DNA of 64,000 nucleotides, taken from Rutidosis leptorrhynchoides (taxonomy: Eukaryota > Streptophyta > Magnoliopsida > Asterales > Asteraceae). This document shows positions 12,812-25,648 of this stretch, piece by piece. The position numbers and the translations under genes were made by a program. Each line of letters starts with the position of its first letter. Position 1 is the stretch's first letter. The notes beneath the pieces were generated by a model. The model was not told the origin of the DNA. It saw nothing but the letters and a program-made list of their open reading frames with translations, and did not search any database. Location of the stretch: the NCBI RefSeq assembly GCF_046630445.1, contig NC_092334.1:195122001-195186000 (forward strand). The letters run 5' to 3'.

Positions 12812-13807
12812 TGTGGGGTTTGGCTTCCCATTCAAAGTGGTGGCCTTGCAGTCTTTTCCAACATGCCCAGACCGTTGGCACTTCTCGCAGACAACATTGC
12901 AATACCCAGTGTGGTGTTTGTAATACCGCTTTCATTGAGTTAGGGTTCCCTTGTAGTTCGGGTTGGAGTTGGTGTTGTTTTTGGGGTTGGGGTTTCCACC
13001 GTTGTTGTTTCCTCTGAAACCCTCATGTCGTTTCGCCGGGTTCTGTTCATAGTTTCTTCCCCTGTTGTTATAGTTGTTGTTGTGGTTATCCCATTTGCGC
13101 TTCTTACTAGTACCTGCTTCAGATTTAGTTTTCTCCGGTTCATCAATGGTTATCTGATTCATCAAAGTATGCGCCATGCGCATCGCTTCGGGAACATTTG
13201 GGGGTTTGGATGAGGTGACGTTTCCCTTAATGCTCTTAGGGAGTCCCCAGAAGTATCTCTCCATTCGCTTGAATTCTGGGGTGACCATTGTCGGACACAT
13301 CAGGGCTAACTCCAAAAACCTCCTGTTGTAACTATCAAGGTCGTTCCCAACGGCCTTTAACTGCATGAATTCCATCTCCATCTTTTGGATTTCGGTTCTT
13401 GGACAATACTCATCAATCATAGCCGCTTTGAATTCCTCCCATGGCGTAGCATACGCCTCATCAATGCCTTTCACTTGAGCTAACGTGTTCCACCACGTTA
13501 GCGCGCCATCAGATAGCGTGCAAGAAGCAAATTTGGTTTTACTGTCCTCCGAACAGTTGCTAACTCGGAATACTGATTCAAGTTTCTCGAACCATCTGGT
13601 GAGACCAACCGGTCCCTCGGTTCCACTAAAGTTATGTGGTTTGCAGCTCTGGAATTCCTTTTAAGTACACCCATTTCGAACGGGTGGGATAACCGGTGGT
13701 GGTGGCGGTGGAGCTTGGAAGTTTCTTTCTGCTAGGGCTGCGGCTACACGTTCTTGGATCATCTCTTCAATTTGAGCAGCAGTAGGTGTGGATCGACAGT
13801 TAGCCAT
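12812..13807 (-). pseudogene. E1 gag (capsid and first zinc knuckle)
   Basis: Minus-strand gag from the ATG at 13807. The N-terminus has an A/E-rich helix and a run of prolines. A retrotransposon gag domain follows (GTEGPVGLTRWFEKLESVF, then LTWWNTL and YATPWEEFKAAMIDEYCPR), then a basic Asn-rich tail and a CCHC knuckle (CEKCQRSGHVGKDC, about 12845-12890). Two in-frame stops are present: TAA near codon 56 and TGA at about 12932, just before the knuckle; the TGA is one C-to-T change from CGA. The frame continues at 880-1 on the other side of the LARD. Gag would form the particle and bind RNA. A splice-acceptor-like TTTGTATAG precedes the ATG. Confidence 0.85.
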
Positions 13808-14104
13808 GGTGTTCTATACAAACATTTTGACTCAAGTCAAAATCCAGCATTCAATATGTAATAATATAGTATATAACAATCAACATGTAAACAGCACAAC
13901 ACATGTTAATTAAGTAACGCAAGTTGATACAAGTACCGCAAAACACCATACAGTAACGTAAATAGAACACTTGTGCAAAAAGTAACATCACAAAGTTTCC
14001 ATTCATTAATAATAAGTTTCATACATCATGATAGATTCGTACAATACATAAGTGAAATATGAAACTACAACTAGATTACATCATGAAATCTAATACAAAA
14101 GGTC

Positions 14105-14998
14105 CTACGGTGAAGGTGGGTGTAGGATGTCTAAAACCTGAGCCAACTGCTCCTCGAGCTCAGTAACCCGAGCTCGGAGGATTCCCACCTCCCTTGTCAA
14201 TTCCTCGACAGTGGGAGATGGTGGGGCAGGCGGTGCTGGTGGTGCAGGTGGGGCGGGTGATGCTGGTGGAGCGGGTGGTGCAGACCGCACGAAGCGGGGT
14301 GCAGATGTCCCGGCTCCAGAAATAGTCATCACGTAACGAGGTGCCTTACGTATTAGTGGGTTGGCAGGGTACGACACAAGCCTCTTACGGGCAGTAACCC
14401 TCCGACGCCGACCAAAAGCGTCAGTAAAAGCACGATCTCCATTCACCCCTGGAATGACGGTACCATCAGGACGGTACCGCTTCTTCGGCGGGGTAGAGGG
14501 TGGCTGAATAGGTATATCCGCAGGGTCCTCGTCGTCACTGGAGTCTGATGAAGAATCATCTGATGAAGAATCGACGGATGATGAGTCATCCGAATCATGT
14601 GGTGGTGACACGGGTGGCTGAACTGGCAGTCCGAAGGCGGCCAACATCTCTCTATGTCTGAATAGGGTAATCGGCACTAAACGTTCATCTGGAGCGCGTC
14701 GGCACGGCATGCGCATATGGTTACGGAATGGACCTTCCCCGAACTCCGCGGGAATCACAACACCACCGATGCGGGGCTGTGACTCCGAGGGTCCGGGAGC
14801 AGACGGAGCTGGAATCTCCGCAGGGTCCGCGTGTCCGTCAATAGTAGCCACTGGTGCAGGCGGCTGGCTGCTAGTCCCGGAAGATGAAGCGCCAGGGCCA
14901 CTCGTCCATATCGGGATCGGTGGATCGGCAACGGTGGTAGGTGGAGTAGCTGAAGAGTCTAAACTGCCCAAAACGCTAGCAGGTGGTAAATCCGACAT
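14105..14998 (-). CDS. E1 accessory ORF, Pro/Ser-rich with C-terminal leucine zipper
   Basis: An intact 297-codon ORF between the primer site and gag of E1. Residues 1-100 are Pro/Ser/Ala/Thr-rich. Residues about 140-160 form a Ser/Asp-rich acidic stretch (DDSSSDSSDDEDPAD). A basic, folded-looking part has KKRYRPDG, GRRRRVTARKR and PLIRKAPRYVM. A PAPPAPPAPP repeat follows, and the last 35 residues make a heptad helix (VEELTREVGILRARVTELEE). It is GC-rich compared with the surrounding LTR DNA. No enzymatic domain or known family recognised. An RNA-binding or dimerising protein is possible from the basic tract plus zipper. TTTATTTTCCTTGTTCAG ends immediately before the ATG, a good splice acceptor. 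It is open although gag next to it has stops. Confidence 0.72.
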   Translation of the reverse strand: MSDLPPASVLGSLDSSATPPTTVADPPIPIWTSGPGASSSGTSSQPPAPVATIDGHADPAEIPAPSAPGPSESQPRIGGVVIPAEFGEGPFRNHMRMPCRRAPDERLVPITLFRHREMLAAFGLPVQPPVSPPHDSDDSSSVDSSSDDSSSDSSDDEDPADIPIQPPSTPPKKRYRPDGTVIPGVNGDRAFTDAFGRRRRVTARKRLVSYPANPLIRKAPRYVMTISGAGTSAPRFVRSAPPAPPASPAPPAPPAPPAPPSPTVEELTREVGILRARVTELEEQLAQVLDILHPPSP

Positions 14999-15321
14999 CT
15001 GAACAAGGAAAATAAATTTTCCATGTCAGTAAGTCATAAAGCAAGCACGTATTAGGCCAACAGTTTAAATCATGTATAACAATAAGTAGCATGGAAATAA
15101 CAGTAAATCGTACGAAGGTAGCATGCGATCAAAAGCAAGTAATAGCATGCAGTCGTGAAATCATGTAGTAGCATACGGCATATAGCAGTAACAGTAAGCA
15201 GCAGCATGCAGTAAGTTCAGCGGAAACACGTAAACTAGCAAGTTGTAGATTAGTCCTATTAGTGAATCCTACTCGGGTCGGTCTTAGACTCACTAATGCA
15301 ACCTAATTCCCTACAACCAAT

Positions 15322-15333
15322 GCTCTGATACCA
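15322..15333 (-). other. E1 primer-binding site (tRNA-iMet type)
   Basis: The minus strand reads TGGTATCAGAGC directly inside the 5' LTR (LTR ends at 15336). This is the standard initiator tRNA-Met primer site and fixes the orientation of E1. Confidence 0.93.
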
Positions 15334-15335
15334 AA

Positions 15336-18254
15336 TGTGATGCCCTGTACAAAACCATCGTGTATGAATCATCAACAACAGGATCATTTCAAGGTTAAGT
15401 ACTATATGCGTTTTCAAAAAGAGTTTGCATTCATTAATAAAGTGATGTCTAAACCAACATCGAATGTTTTACAAACCAAAAGCATGCTTCGCTAAGTAGG
15501 AGCAAATAATAAGTGTATGTGACCACAACGGTCGTTACAAGTCGTAGTTCAAAAGTACTAAAGTTTGAATGCAAGGTAAAGTAGTTCATGCGATGACAAC
15601 TCTAAGCAGCGGGTGTCTACAGCACGACTAGTACACAGCGGAAGCTAACCTCAAGCACCTGAGAAAAACATGCTTTAAAACGTCAACACAAAGGTTGGTG
15701 AGCTATAGTTTAAGTATAACAGTATGTAAGGTAGGCCACGAGATTTCAGTGCTACAAAGAGCGTTTCAAAACAGTATGATAAAGTATATGTTAACCGTGG
15801 GCACTTGGTAACTAACTTAACATTTATACCCCCTGAAAGTACACTTGGAAAGTGCGTATGTCTACGAAGTATTAAACACTCGTTAAATGCTAGCGCTACT
15901 AGCCCGAGTGGGGATGTCAAACCCTATGGATCCATATCTAAGATTCGCGTTCACGGTTCAAAAACCAATGATTAAACGTTACCGAGCTAAAGGGAATGTT
16001 TATGCCGTTGTATAACCCACACATATATAAGTTTAAGTACTCGTGCCTAGTATGTAAAACATAAAATGCGCATGTATTCTCAGTTCCCAAAATAATTTAA
16101 AGTAAAAAGGAAATGCTATAACTCACAATGATAATGTAGTCGTAAAGTTGGTTCGGAAAAGGTGTGCAAGTAATCGGTCCGGAAGTCCTCAACCTAAGTC
16201 AAATAGTACTAAGTCAGTAAATCGTCTTAATAGGTTTAAAAGTATGTAAATAAGGTCTTAAGGGTCATCATCATTCATCATCAAACATAAGGCGTAAAGT
16301 AAGTTTCGTTTATGAAAGTAGTTTAAAACAAAGGCTGACTTCAGTCAGTCACCACGGCCTCTACCCTTACTGAAATAAGTTGAGACCAGTGGCCATGGCT
16401 CCGTATATGAGTCCTTTAAGTGTGATAAAATTTACAGAAGCAAACTCATCTTCGTTTGACCGTGGCGACGGTCTAAGTGCGAGTAGGTCAGAAATTTCTG
16501 CACAACGTTAAAGGACATAGTGACGATCGGAGGGTCATAAATCCTAAACCGTAACTCGGATTAAGATGAGTCCTATATGAAAAGTTATCTAATCGAATAC
16601 ATATATTTGAAAATCAAGGTCTCAGTAGCCCAGGTCTACTGGTCTGTTACAGAATCAGTAGGACAGAGGGCTGTAAACTGAAAACAGGAAGTTAAATGGG
16701 TTCCGGTGGGTTTGGTGCTTGATGTTCATGATGGTTCTCATCCTTGATGCCTATAGCCTCAAGTGTACAACTCTTTGATGTGTTTACATTATCTTTACCA
16801 TGGTTTGACCATCATAACCCAAGTGCAAGTCTAAGACATGTAGCACAACTTCACTTAAGAGTTGTAAGTGTTTTGATGAACCAAAGTTACATCAAAGTCT
16901 TAGATCTAACACATACATGAACTTTAAGACTAATAATAAGTTATAAACTTGAAAGTAAACTAAATAATCAAGATTTTAAGATGTAGAACATAGTTCTTAG
17001 TTAGATCTTGAAGATCCAAGACTCAAAAGTCTAGATCAAGCATAAGTATACAAAGTTATATTTAAAGAAAACTTATTTGTGTGTTCTTGAACTTTCAAGT
17101 TAACTTTTAGTTCAAGATAGTATGGGATCAAGACTAACTTGTAGTACTTGACCATTTAAACTAACTACATGAAATTAAAGTGCATAAAATGAAGAAGTAA
17201 CTAAGTAAATAAGTAAAAGGTTCATGGTTGTTCATACTTTTAAAGATTCAACCAAAGTTTGATCTTTAAGTAAAGTAAACTTTGAGTTTACTTCAAGAAC
17301 TACAAGTGTGATTTTAATCAACACATGAACTTGCAATCTTTTAAGAAAGTATATGTAGAGCATAACTAGTAAGTTATGTTCTTGAGTGTTCTTGTAATAC
17401 AAGATAAATGAAGAATCAAACTAGTAAGTTTGATCTTGTAACTAGTAAAGAACAACTAACAATTACATGTAACAAAGTAACAACAACAAGTAATCAAACT
17501 ACAAGTAACAAAAGATGATGATGATTAATGATCTTGGTTTCGGTTTTGCAAGAAGAAAAGAAGAAAAGAAAGCCTTAAAAGAACTCACAATTTAGAGAGC
17601 AAATGAGAGAAAAGTGAGAGCAAAAAGAGAAGCAAGCTTGAAGTATTTTGTGTGCGTGAGAAGTGAGGAAGTATTGCTAGTATCAAGTAGTAAAAAAATG
17701 AAAAACTCTCCCCTTTCTCTCCTCATTGCCGACGGTTTCATGGGTCAAGGGGGAAGGAAAATATCCACTAGATTACTTCATGTAAAGCCTTACAAAAGTT
17801 GGATATTAGATGTATGTGCATGGGGATAAGTTGCTAACTAGATTCCAAGTAACATAACCAACTAGTTACAAATCTAAGTATTACTTACATGCAATATTGG
17901 GCTAGTTAGTCCACTTAAAATGTAGGGTGGGCTTGGAAGCCCAATATCAAGAGTCCACAACATTAATCAAAGCCTAAGTTCAATAAATCACAAGTTAAAC
18001 CAATTAAAGCCCAAGTAACTAACTAATAGTCTTAGTTAATTAAAATGATTAATAAACTTAATCATGAATGCAAATAATACTTGAAAATATTATTCGTGTA
18101 AGTCTCGGGTGTCACAAAGACGTTTCGGGCAATTAAAGTCAAGTTCGGGCAATCATGGAAACATGTAAATGTAATAACATACATTCGTTTTATCACACGT
18201 ATTAATAATAATAATTATTAATAAATAAACGTTGGAAAAACCAGGGTCGTTACA
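15336..18254 (-). repeat. E1 5' LTR (2919 bp)
   Basis: Begins TGTAACGACCC at 18254 and ends GGCATCACA at 15336 on the minus strand. It contains the conserved acceptor-like block (15659-15705) and, upstream, a pyrimidine-rich leader with a consensus donor GTGAGT at 17588-17583, so an intron of about 1.9 kb inside the LTR transcript is plausible. No protein-coding sequence recognised; the ORFs at 15675 and 17614 are incidental. Confidence 0.85.
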
Positions 18255-18452
18255 GTGTTCAAGACACCACTCATTGTTTTGATTGACATGTGTAATTGTC
18301 GTGGTGTTCAAGACACCACATTGTCATGGGAGTGGAATTGTCGCGGTGTTCAAGACACCACTCATTGTTTTGATTGACATGTGGAATCGTCGCGTTGTTC
18401 AAGATGCTACATTGTCATGGGGGTGAGTTAGTCGCGGTGTTCAAGACATCAC
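18255..18452 (+). repeat. Hairpin-forming minisatellite in P 5' LTR
   Basis: About five copies of a core built on TCGCGGTGTTCAAGACACCA, with alternating spacers (ATTGTCATGGG and TCATTGTTTTGATTGACAT). The GGTGT and ACACC arms are complementary around a 5-nt loop. The array recurs at 40147-40409. Confidence 0.85.
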
Positions 18453-19101
18453 CCGGGGGATTAGTGATTACGCGGTCTTTAAGTAACACTAATAGATGTC
18501 ATGAACTCCGATGGTCTTTCAAGTACCGTTCCCTTGTACGATTGGTTAACCATGGTTGTGTGAATTTGTATTTAGCATATTAAATTGTGAACCATATGCT
18601 ATTGTTATTGCTAGCTTATTGTGAATTTCGGATAGTAGTTTATGCATGATGTTTGCATGGTTGTCGAATTGCTAGCTTGTATGTGGTACTGTGTTTGTGA
18701 TTGCAAGTAAGTAGGTTATATATGAACATGTATAATTATTGCATTCACTAAGCGTTAGCTTACCCCTCTCGTTGTTTATCTTTTTAGATGCATGTGCGGA
18801 TAAAGGGAAGGGGGTTGTGGGATACTAGTTCCCTATGTTGGATTACCGTGGAAGCTTTTGAAGTCGACCTAGCGTTTTGGGTAGTTTAGCCCCAAACCAT
18901 GCTCGGGTGTAGTTTGGATTAAAACTATCAATTTAAGTGGGTCGAACTTGTAATACATTTGGTTAATGGCCTTTGTGCCTTTGTAAACATTTAACTTGTG
19001 ATATTGTTTGAATGGGTTATATGTAACCGTTATTTTGGGCGCTAATGGTTCATTGTTTTAAAAAAAAAATTATCGTATGAAATACGGGTTGGGTTGTTTC
19101 A
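18255..19101 (+). repeat. P 5' LTR, 3' portion
   Basis: Matches about 40195-41056 of the 3' LTR with scattered substitutions. The beginning is cut away by the E1 insertion within the minisatellite. It ends GGTTGTTTCA, three bases before the primer site. It includes an acceptor-like GTTTATCTTTTTAG (ends 18786). Confidence 0.88.
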
Positions 19102-19103
19102 AG

Positions 19104-19115
19104 TGGTATCAGAGC
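19104..19115 (+). other. P primer-binding site (tRNA-iMet type)
   Basis: TGGTATCAGAGC two bases after the 5' LTR end; the standard tRNA-iMet primer site. Confidence 0.93.
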
Positions 19116-19428
19116 ATGGTCTAAGGGATTTAGGCGACTTGAGATAGGTGCCTAGACTTAGACTTTATTGTGTGTGCGCTTTATGCGGGACTTGTAGGAC
19201 TTTGAGTCGAAACGGGAATCGTTAGTGCTTAGGTTTATGTGATCTAACCTTGCGCTAAGTGTTTTGTGTTGTATTTGCAATCATCAAGCGAGATAGACGT
19301 TGTACAAGTGAGTTAATGCGAAGTGCTCGCGTAATAATGACTAGCTACCATTATTATGGGTGCAATTCGTGTCAAACAAGCGATGTACGATGATTGTTGA
19401 GCAAGATGAGGTGTTGAGGTGTATATGT

Positions 19429-19573
<145 letters not shown>

Positions 19574-19615
19574 ATGTTTTTTCGTTTCGATGTTTAACCT
19601 CTTCCATTTTATAGA

Positions 19616-19756
19616 ATGAAGATAAGAAAAGGACACGACACCGATAATGGGGGCACGAGCGAGGACCCCGAGTTCACGGCCAAGGTTGAGGCCATTTTGA
19701 AAAGTCATCATGCGTCTTTCCTAGAAGATGTTAAGAAGATGTTTCTAGATAGGATT
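19616..19756 (+). pseudogene. P gag, first 47 codons
   Basis: ATG at 19616, directly after the acceptor-like CCTCTTCCATTTTATAG. It encodes the N-terminal gag helix region (for example [17 protein letters not shown]) up to the FB insertion at 19756. The frame resumes at 34537 after the target-site remnant. Confidence 0.82.
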
Positions 19757-22700
19757 TGAAATGTCCCGTTCATATTGATTATAAACGTTCCATATTAATT
19801 GATTTCGTTGCGAGGTTTTGACCTCTATATGAGACGTTTTTCAAAGACTGCATTCGATTTTAAAACAAACCATAACCTTTATTTTATCGATAAAGGTTTA
19901 AAAATGTTAATAAAAAAATATAGCGTTTTCACCCGACCATTACATAATGGTTTACAATAATATTACACAATAATATATGTCTTCGAATGCAGTTTTCAAA
20001 CAATATTATACAAGCATGGACTCCAAATCTTGTCCTTAATTTAGTATGCAACAGCGGAAGCTCTTAACAATTACCTGAGAATAAACATGCTTAAAACGTC
20101 AAAAAAAATGTTGGTGAGTTATAGGTTTAACCTATATATTTATCAATCGTAATAATAGACCACAAGATTTCATATTTTCATTTTTCATAAACATCATCCC
20201 ATACATAGAGATAAAAATCATTCATATGGTGAACACCTGGTAACCGACATTAACAAGATGCATATAAGAATATCCCCATCATTCCGGGACATCCATCGGA
20301 CATGATATAAAAACTCGAAGTACTAAAGCATCCGCTACAACGGATGGGGTTTGTTGGGCCCAATAGATCTATCTTTAGGATTCGCGTCAATTAGTAGACT
20401 GGTTTACTAATTCTTAGGTTACCAAGCAAAAGGGGCATATTCGGCTTCGATCATTCAACCATAGAAAGTAGTTTCATGTACTTGTGTCTATTTTGTAAAA
20501 CATTTATAAAATTGCATGTATTCTCATCCCAAAAATATTAGATTTTTAAAATTGGGACTATAACTCACTTTCACAGATTTTTACTTCGTCGGGAAGTAAG
20601 ACTTGGCCACGGGTTGATTCACGAACCTATAACAAATATGTACATATGTATCTAAGTATAATCAAAATATAATTACAACATTTTTTTTATTACGTTTTAA
20701 TTATTTGAGTTTGTTACGTTCCGAAATATATATATAGATGGGTCGATATGATATGTCAAAACATTGTATTCGTGTCTATGGTATCCCAAGATTACATAAT
20801 ATATGTTAGAATACATGTATAATATAATATAAGTTAGTTAAGTTAGGATTTGTATAGATTTGTTACAAATTTCACGTAGCTACAACAAGCAAAATTATCC
20901 AATCTTGTTTTACCCATAATTTCTTCGTTTTAAATCCGTGTTGAGTGATTCAAGTTGCTATGTTTTCATATTAAACTTAATTTCATGAATCTAAACAGAA
21001 AAAGTATAAGTTTATAGTCGGAAATACAAATTACAAGTCATTTTTGTAAAGGTAGTTATTTCAGTCGAAAGAACGACGTCTAGATGACCATTTTGAAAAA
21101 CATACTTCCACTTTGAGTTTAATCATGATTTTTGGACACAGTTTCATGTTCATAATAAAAATCATATTCCCAGAAGAACAACTTTTAAAACAAATTTTAT
21201 CATAGTTTTTAATTATCAAACCCAAAACAGCCCGCGGTGTTACTACAACGACGTATGTCCGGTTTTACGGTGTTTTTCATATTTCCAGGTTTTAAACCAT
21301 TAAGTTAGCATATAATATAGATATAGAACATGTGTTTAGTTGATTTTAAAAGTCAAGTTAGAAGGATTAACTTTATTTGTGAACAAGTTTAGAATTAACT
21401 AAACTATGTTCTAGTGATTACAAGTTTAAATCTTCGAATATGATAGTTTTATATGTATGAATTGAATGATGTTATGAACATCATTACTACCTCAATTTAG
21501 TAGGTAAACCTACTGGAAGTGACAAGAAATGATCTAGCTTTAAAGGATCTTGGATGGCTTGAAAGTTCTTGAAGTAGAATCATGACACGAAAACAAGTTC
21601 AAGTAAGATTTTTACTCGAATTAAGATAGTTTATAGTTATAGAAATTGAATCAAAGTTTGAATATGAGTATTAACTTGAATTAGAAAGATAACCTACTAT
21701 AAGTAACAAAGGTTTCTTGATCTTAGATGATTATTTGGAATGGATTAGAAAGCTTGGTAGTAGACTTGCAAACTTGAAAGTATTCTTGATTTTATGAAAC
21801 TAGAACTTATAGAATTTATGAAGAACATTTAGAACTTGAAGATAGAACTTGAGAGAGATTAATTAGATGAATAAAATTGAAGAAAGAAAGTGTTTGTATG
21901 TGTTTTTGGTCATTGGTATATGGATTAGATATAAAGGATGTGTAAGTTTGTTTTCTTGTAAATAATTCATGAATGATTTATAATACTTTTGTAATTTTGT
22001 GAGATATTTCATGCTAGTTGTCAAATGATGGTTCCCACATGTGTTGGTGAGTCACAATGGCTGCTAAGAGCTGAATTATTTTGTGTATATACCAATAGTA
22101 GATACGTCTAGGATCTGGGTATTGTACGAGTACGAATACGGTTGCATACGAGTAGAATTGTTGATGAAAATGAATGAGAATGCAATTGTAAGCATTTTTG
22201 TTAAATAGAAGTACTTTGATATGTGTCTTGAAGTCTTTCAAAAGTGTACTAATACATCTCAATATACTACATGTATATATACATTTTAACTGAGTCGTTA
22301 AGTCATCGTTAGTCGTTACATGTAAGTGTTGTTTTGAAACCTTTAAGTTAACGATCTCATTTAATGTTGTTAACCCATTGTTTATTATATCTAATGAGAT
22401 GTTAAATTATTACATTATCATGATATTAAGTTGTACGAATATATCTTAATATGATATATATACATTAAAGTGTCGTTACAACGATAATCGTTACATATAT
22501 TTCTCATTTTGAAATCCTTAAGTTAGTAGTCTTGCTTTACATATGTAGTTCATTGTTAACATACTTAATGATATAAATAATTATCATTTTATCATGTTAA
22601 ATATAGTGTAACAATATCTTAATATGATACATATGTACTTAGTAAGACGTTGTCATAACGATAATCGTTATATATATCGTTTCGAGTTTCTTAATTCAAT

Positions 22701-22946
22701 AGTCTTATTTTATGTATATAACTCATTGTTGATATACCTAGTGAGATACATTCTTATCATAATATCATGTTAACTATATATATATATAACACATCATATA
22801 ATTTTTACAAGTTTTAACGTTCGTGAATTGCCGGTCAACTTGGGTGGTCAATTGTGTACATGAAACTCATTTCAAATAATCAAGTCTTAACAAGTTTGAT
22901 TGCTTAACATGTTGAAAACATTTAATCATGTAAATATATCAACTTC

Positions 22947-22991
<45 letters not shown>

Positions 22992-23014
22992 ATGGAAAAG
23001 TTCGGGTCACTATA
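19757..23014 (-). repeat. FB 3' LTR (3258 bp)
   Basis: Matches 31000-34536. On its own strand it starts TATAGTGACCCG (TG decayed to TA) and ends GAACGGGACATTTCA. It lacks the segment present at 31960-32169 of the 5' LTR. The conserved acceptor-like block is at 20075-20118. A 40-bp AT tract lies near 22950-22988. No coding content. Confidence 0.9.
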
Positions 23015-23040
23015 GTACCTACCCGTTAAATAAATTTCGT
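23015..23040 (-). other. FB polypurine-tract region
   Basis: Reading toward the 3' LTR the minus strand is CGAAATTTATTTAACGGGTAGGTAC, sharing the AACGGGTAGGTAC word with LARD at the same position. Confidence 0.7.
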
Positions 23041-24916
23041 CTCGAAATTTTAAGCTGTTGAAGGTGTTGACGAATCTTCTGGAAATAGGTACGGGTATTT
23101 CAGCTTCATTTGATCTTCATGCTCCCAGGTGAACTCGGGTCCCCTACGAGCATTCCTTGACGATCGGTATCTTATTTTGGTTGAGCCTTTTAACTTCATG
23201 ATCCATTATCTCGACGGGTTCTTCAATGAATTGTAGTTTTTCATTGATTTTAATTTCGTCTAAAGGAATATTGAGATCTTCTTTAGCTAAGCACTTCTTC
23301 AGATTCAAGACGTGAAAGGTATTATGTACATTGGCTAGTTGTTGAGGTAATTCAAGTCGGTAGGCTACTGGTCCAGCACGATCTAAAATCTTGAATGGTC
23401 CAATGTATCTTGGATTTAGTTTCCCCCGTTTACCAAATCGAACAAGAACTTTCCAAGGCGAAACCTTAAGCATGACCATCTCTCTAATTTCAAATTCTAT
23501 ATCATTCCTTTTAAGGTCCGCGTAGCTCTTTTGTCAACTCTGAGCGGTTTTCAACCGTTGTTGAATTTGGATGATTTTCTCTGTAGTTTCTTGGATTATC
23601 TCAGGACCCGTAATCTGCCTATCCCCTAATTCATTCCAACAAATTGGAGATCTGCACTTTCTACCATAAAGTGCTTCAAATGGTGCCATTTCGATACTCG
23701 AGTGGTAACTGTTGTTGTAGGAAAATTCTGCTAATGGTAGATGTCGATCCCAACTGTTTCCAAAATCTATAACACATGCTCGTAGCATGTCTTCAAGCGT
23801 TTGTATCGTCCTTTCGCTCTACCCATCAGTTTGTGGATGATAGGTAGTACTCATGTCTAGACGAGTTCCCAATGCTTGCTGTAATGTCTGCCAAAACCTT
23901 GAAGCAAATCTGCCATCCCTATCAGAGATAATAGAGATTGGTATTCAATGTCTGGAGACGACTTCTTTCAAGTATAATCGCGCCCACTACTCCATTTTGT
24001 CATCTTCTCTCATTGGCAGAAAATGTGCTGATTTGGTGAGACGATCGACTATTACCCAAATAGTATCATAACCACTTGCAGTCCTTGGCAATTTAGTAAT
24101 GAAATCCATGGTAATGTTTTCCCATTTCCATTACGGGATTTCAGGTTGTTGAAGTAGACCTGATGGTTTTTGATGTTCAGCTTTGACCTTAGAACACGTC
24201 AAACATTCTCCCACATATCTAGCAATATCGGCTTTCATACCCGGCCACCAAAAGTGCTTCTTGAGATCTTTGTACAGCTTTCCCGCTCCGGGATGTATTG
24301 AGTATCTGGTTTTATGTGCTTCCTTAAGTACCATTTCTCTCACATCTCCAAACTTTGGTACCCAAATTCTTTCAGCCCTATACCGGGTTCCATCTTCCCG
24401 AATATTAAGATGTTTCTCCGATCCTTTAGGTATTTCATTCTTCAAATTTCCCTCTTTTAAAACTCCTTGTTGCGCCTCCTTTATTTGAGTAGTAAGGTTA
24501 GTACAAATAATTATATTCATAGCTTTTACCCGTATAGGTTCTCTGTCCTTTCTACTCAAGGCGTCGGCTACCACATTTGCCTTCCCCGGGTGATAACGAA
24601 TCTCCAAGTCGTAATCATTCAACAGTTCAATCCACCTACGCTGTCTCATGTTCAGTTGTTTCTGATTAAATATATGTTGGAGACTTTTGTGGTCGGTATA
24701 TATAATACTTTTGACCCCATATAAGTAGTGTCTCTAAGTCTTTAATGCAAAAAAAATAGCGTCCAATTCCAAATCATGAGTCGTATAATTTTGCTCGTGA
24801 ATCTTCAATTTTCTGGATGCATAAGCAATTACCTTCGTTTGTTGCATTAATACACAGCCGAGGCCTTGCTTTGAGGCATCACAATATATCACAAAATCAT
24901 CATTCCCTTCAGGCAA

Positions 24917-25177
24917 TGTAACATCCCTCCTTACCGCGACCACAATATTGTCCGCTTTGCCCGTAGGCGCACGACTTTTTCTTGGTGACCACACGAGGAT
25001 TTCCCAGGAGGTCACCCATCCTAGTACTACTCCCGCTAGAGCATGCTTAACTGCAGAGGTCTAACAGGATCTGTTGTGCTTGTAGCCCCAAAACGCGTTG
25101 TGTCTGGTAAGGATGAGAGTTACCTTATAAGGGACTCAAACTTTCTTACACAAATCAATGTGGGACGGGGTATTACA
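24917..25177 (-). repeat. Cassandra LTR 1 (minus)
   Basis: 261 bp; minus strand TGTAATACCCCG...GGATGTTACA. 5S-like part about 24985-25073. Confidence 0.88.
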
Positions 25178-25305
25178 AACTCCCCCACTTAGAATCCTGA
25201 CGTCCTCGTCAGGCCAAAACAAATTGATGTCCAGGATCTATACCTCAGGAGATGCACGAGCCGAGTGCCAGTCACACCGCGAGAGGCTAGTGCTCTGATA
25301 CCATC

Positions 25306-25566
25306 TGTAACATCTCACCTTACCGCGATCACAATATTGTCCGCTTTGCCCGTAGGTGCACGGCTTTTTCTTGGTGACCACACGAGGATTTCCCAGGAGG
25401 TCACCCATCCTAGTACTACTCTCGCTCGAGCACGCTTAACTGCAGAGTTTTGATGGAATCTGCTGTGCTTGTAGCCCCAAAACGCGTTGTGTCTGGTAAG
25501 GATGAGAGTTACCTTATAAGGGGCTCGAAATTTCTTAAACAAATCGATGTGGGACGGGGTATTACA
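25306..25566 (-). repeat. Cassandra LTR 2 (minus)
   Basis: 261 bp, same family and orientation. 5S-like part about 25375-25462. Adjacent interior with primer site at 25292-25303. Confidence 0.88.
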
Positions 25567-25648
25567 AACTCCCCCACTTAGAATCCTGATGTCCTCGTCA
25601 GGCCAAAACAAATTGATACCCAGGATCTATACCTCAGGAGAAAAATTT

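Larger units (their letters stand above)
1..18254 (-). mobile_element. Ty3/gypsy LTR retrotransposon 'E1', minus strand, 3' part outside window
   Basis: Read on the minus strand the order is: 5' LTR (15336-18254), tRNA-Met primer site, accessory ORF (14105-14998), gag (12812-13807), an inserted LARD (881-12811), then the second zinc knuckle, protease and the start of reverse transcriptase (880-1). RNase H, integrase and the 3' LTR lie left of the window. The LTR starts TGTAACGACCC and ends GGGCATCACA on its own strand. The right end cuts the tandem repeat in the 5' LTR of element P, so E1 inserted into P. Its target duplication cannot be checked because the other end is missing. The family matches plant chromovirus-type Ty3/gypsy elements (Tekay-like, moderate confidence). 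Confidence 0.9.
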
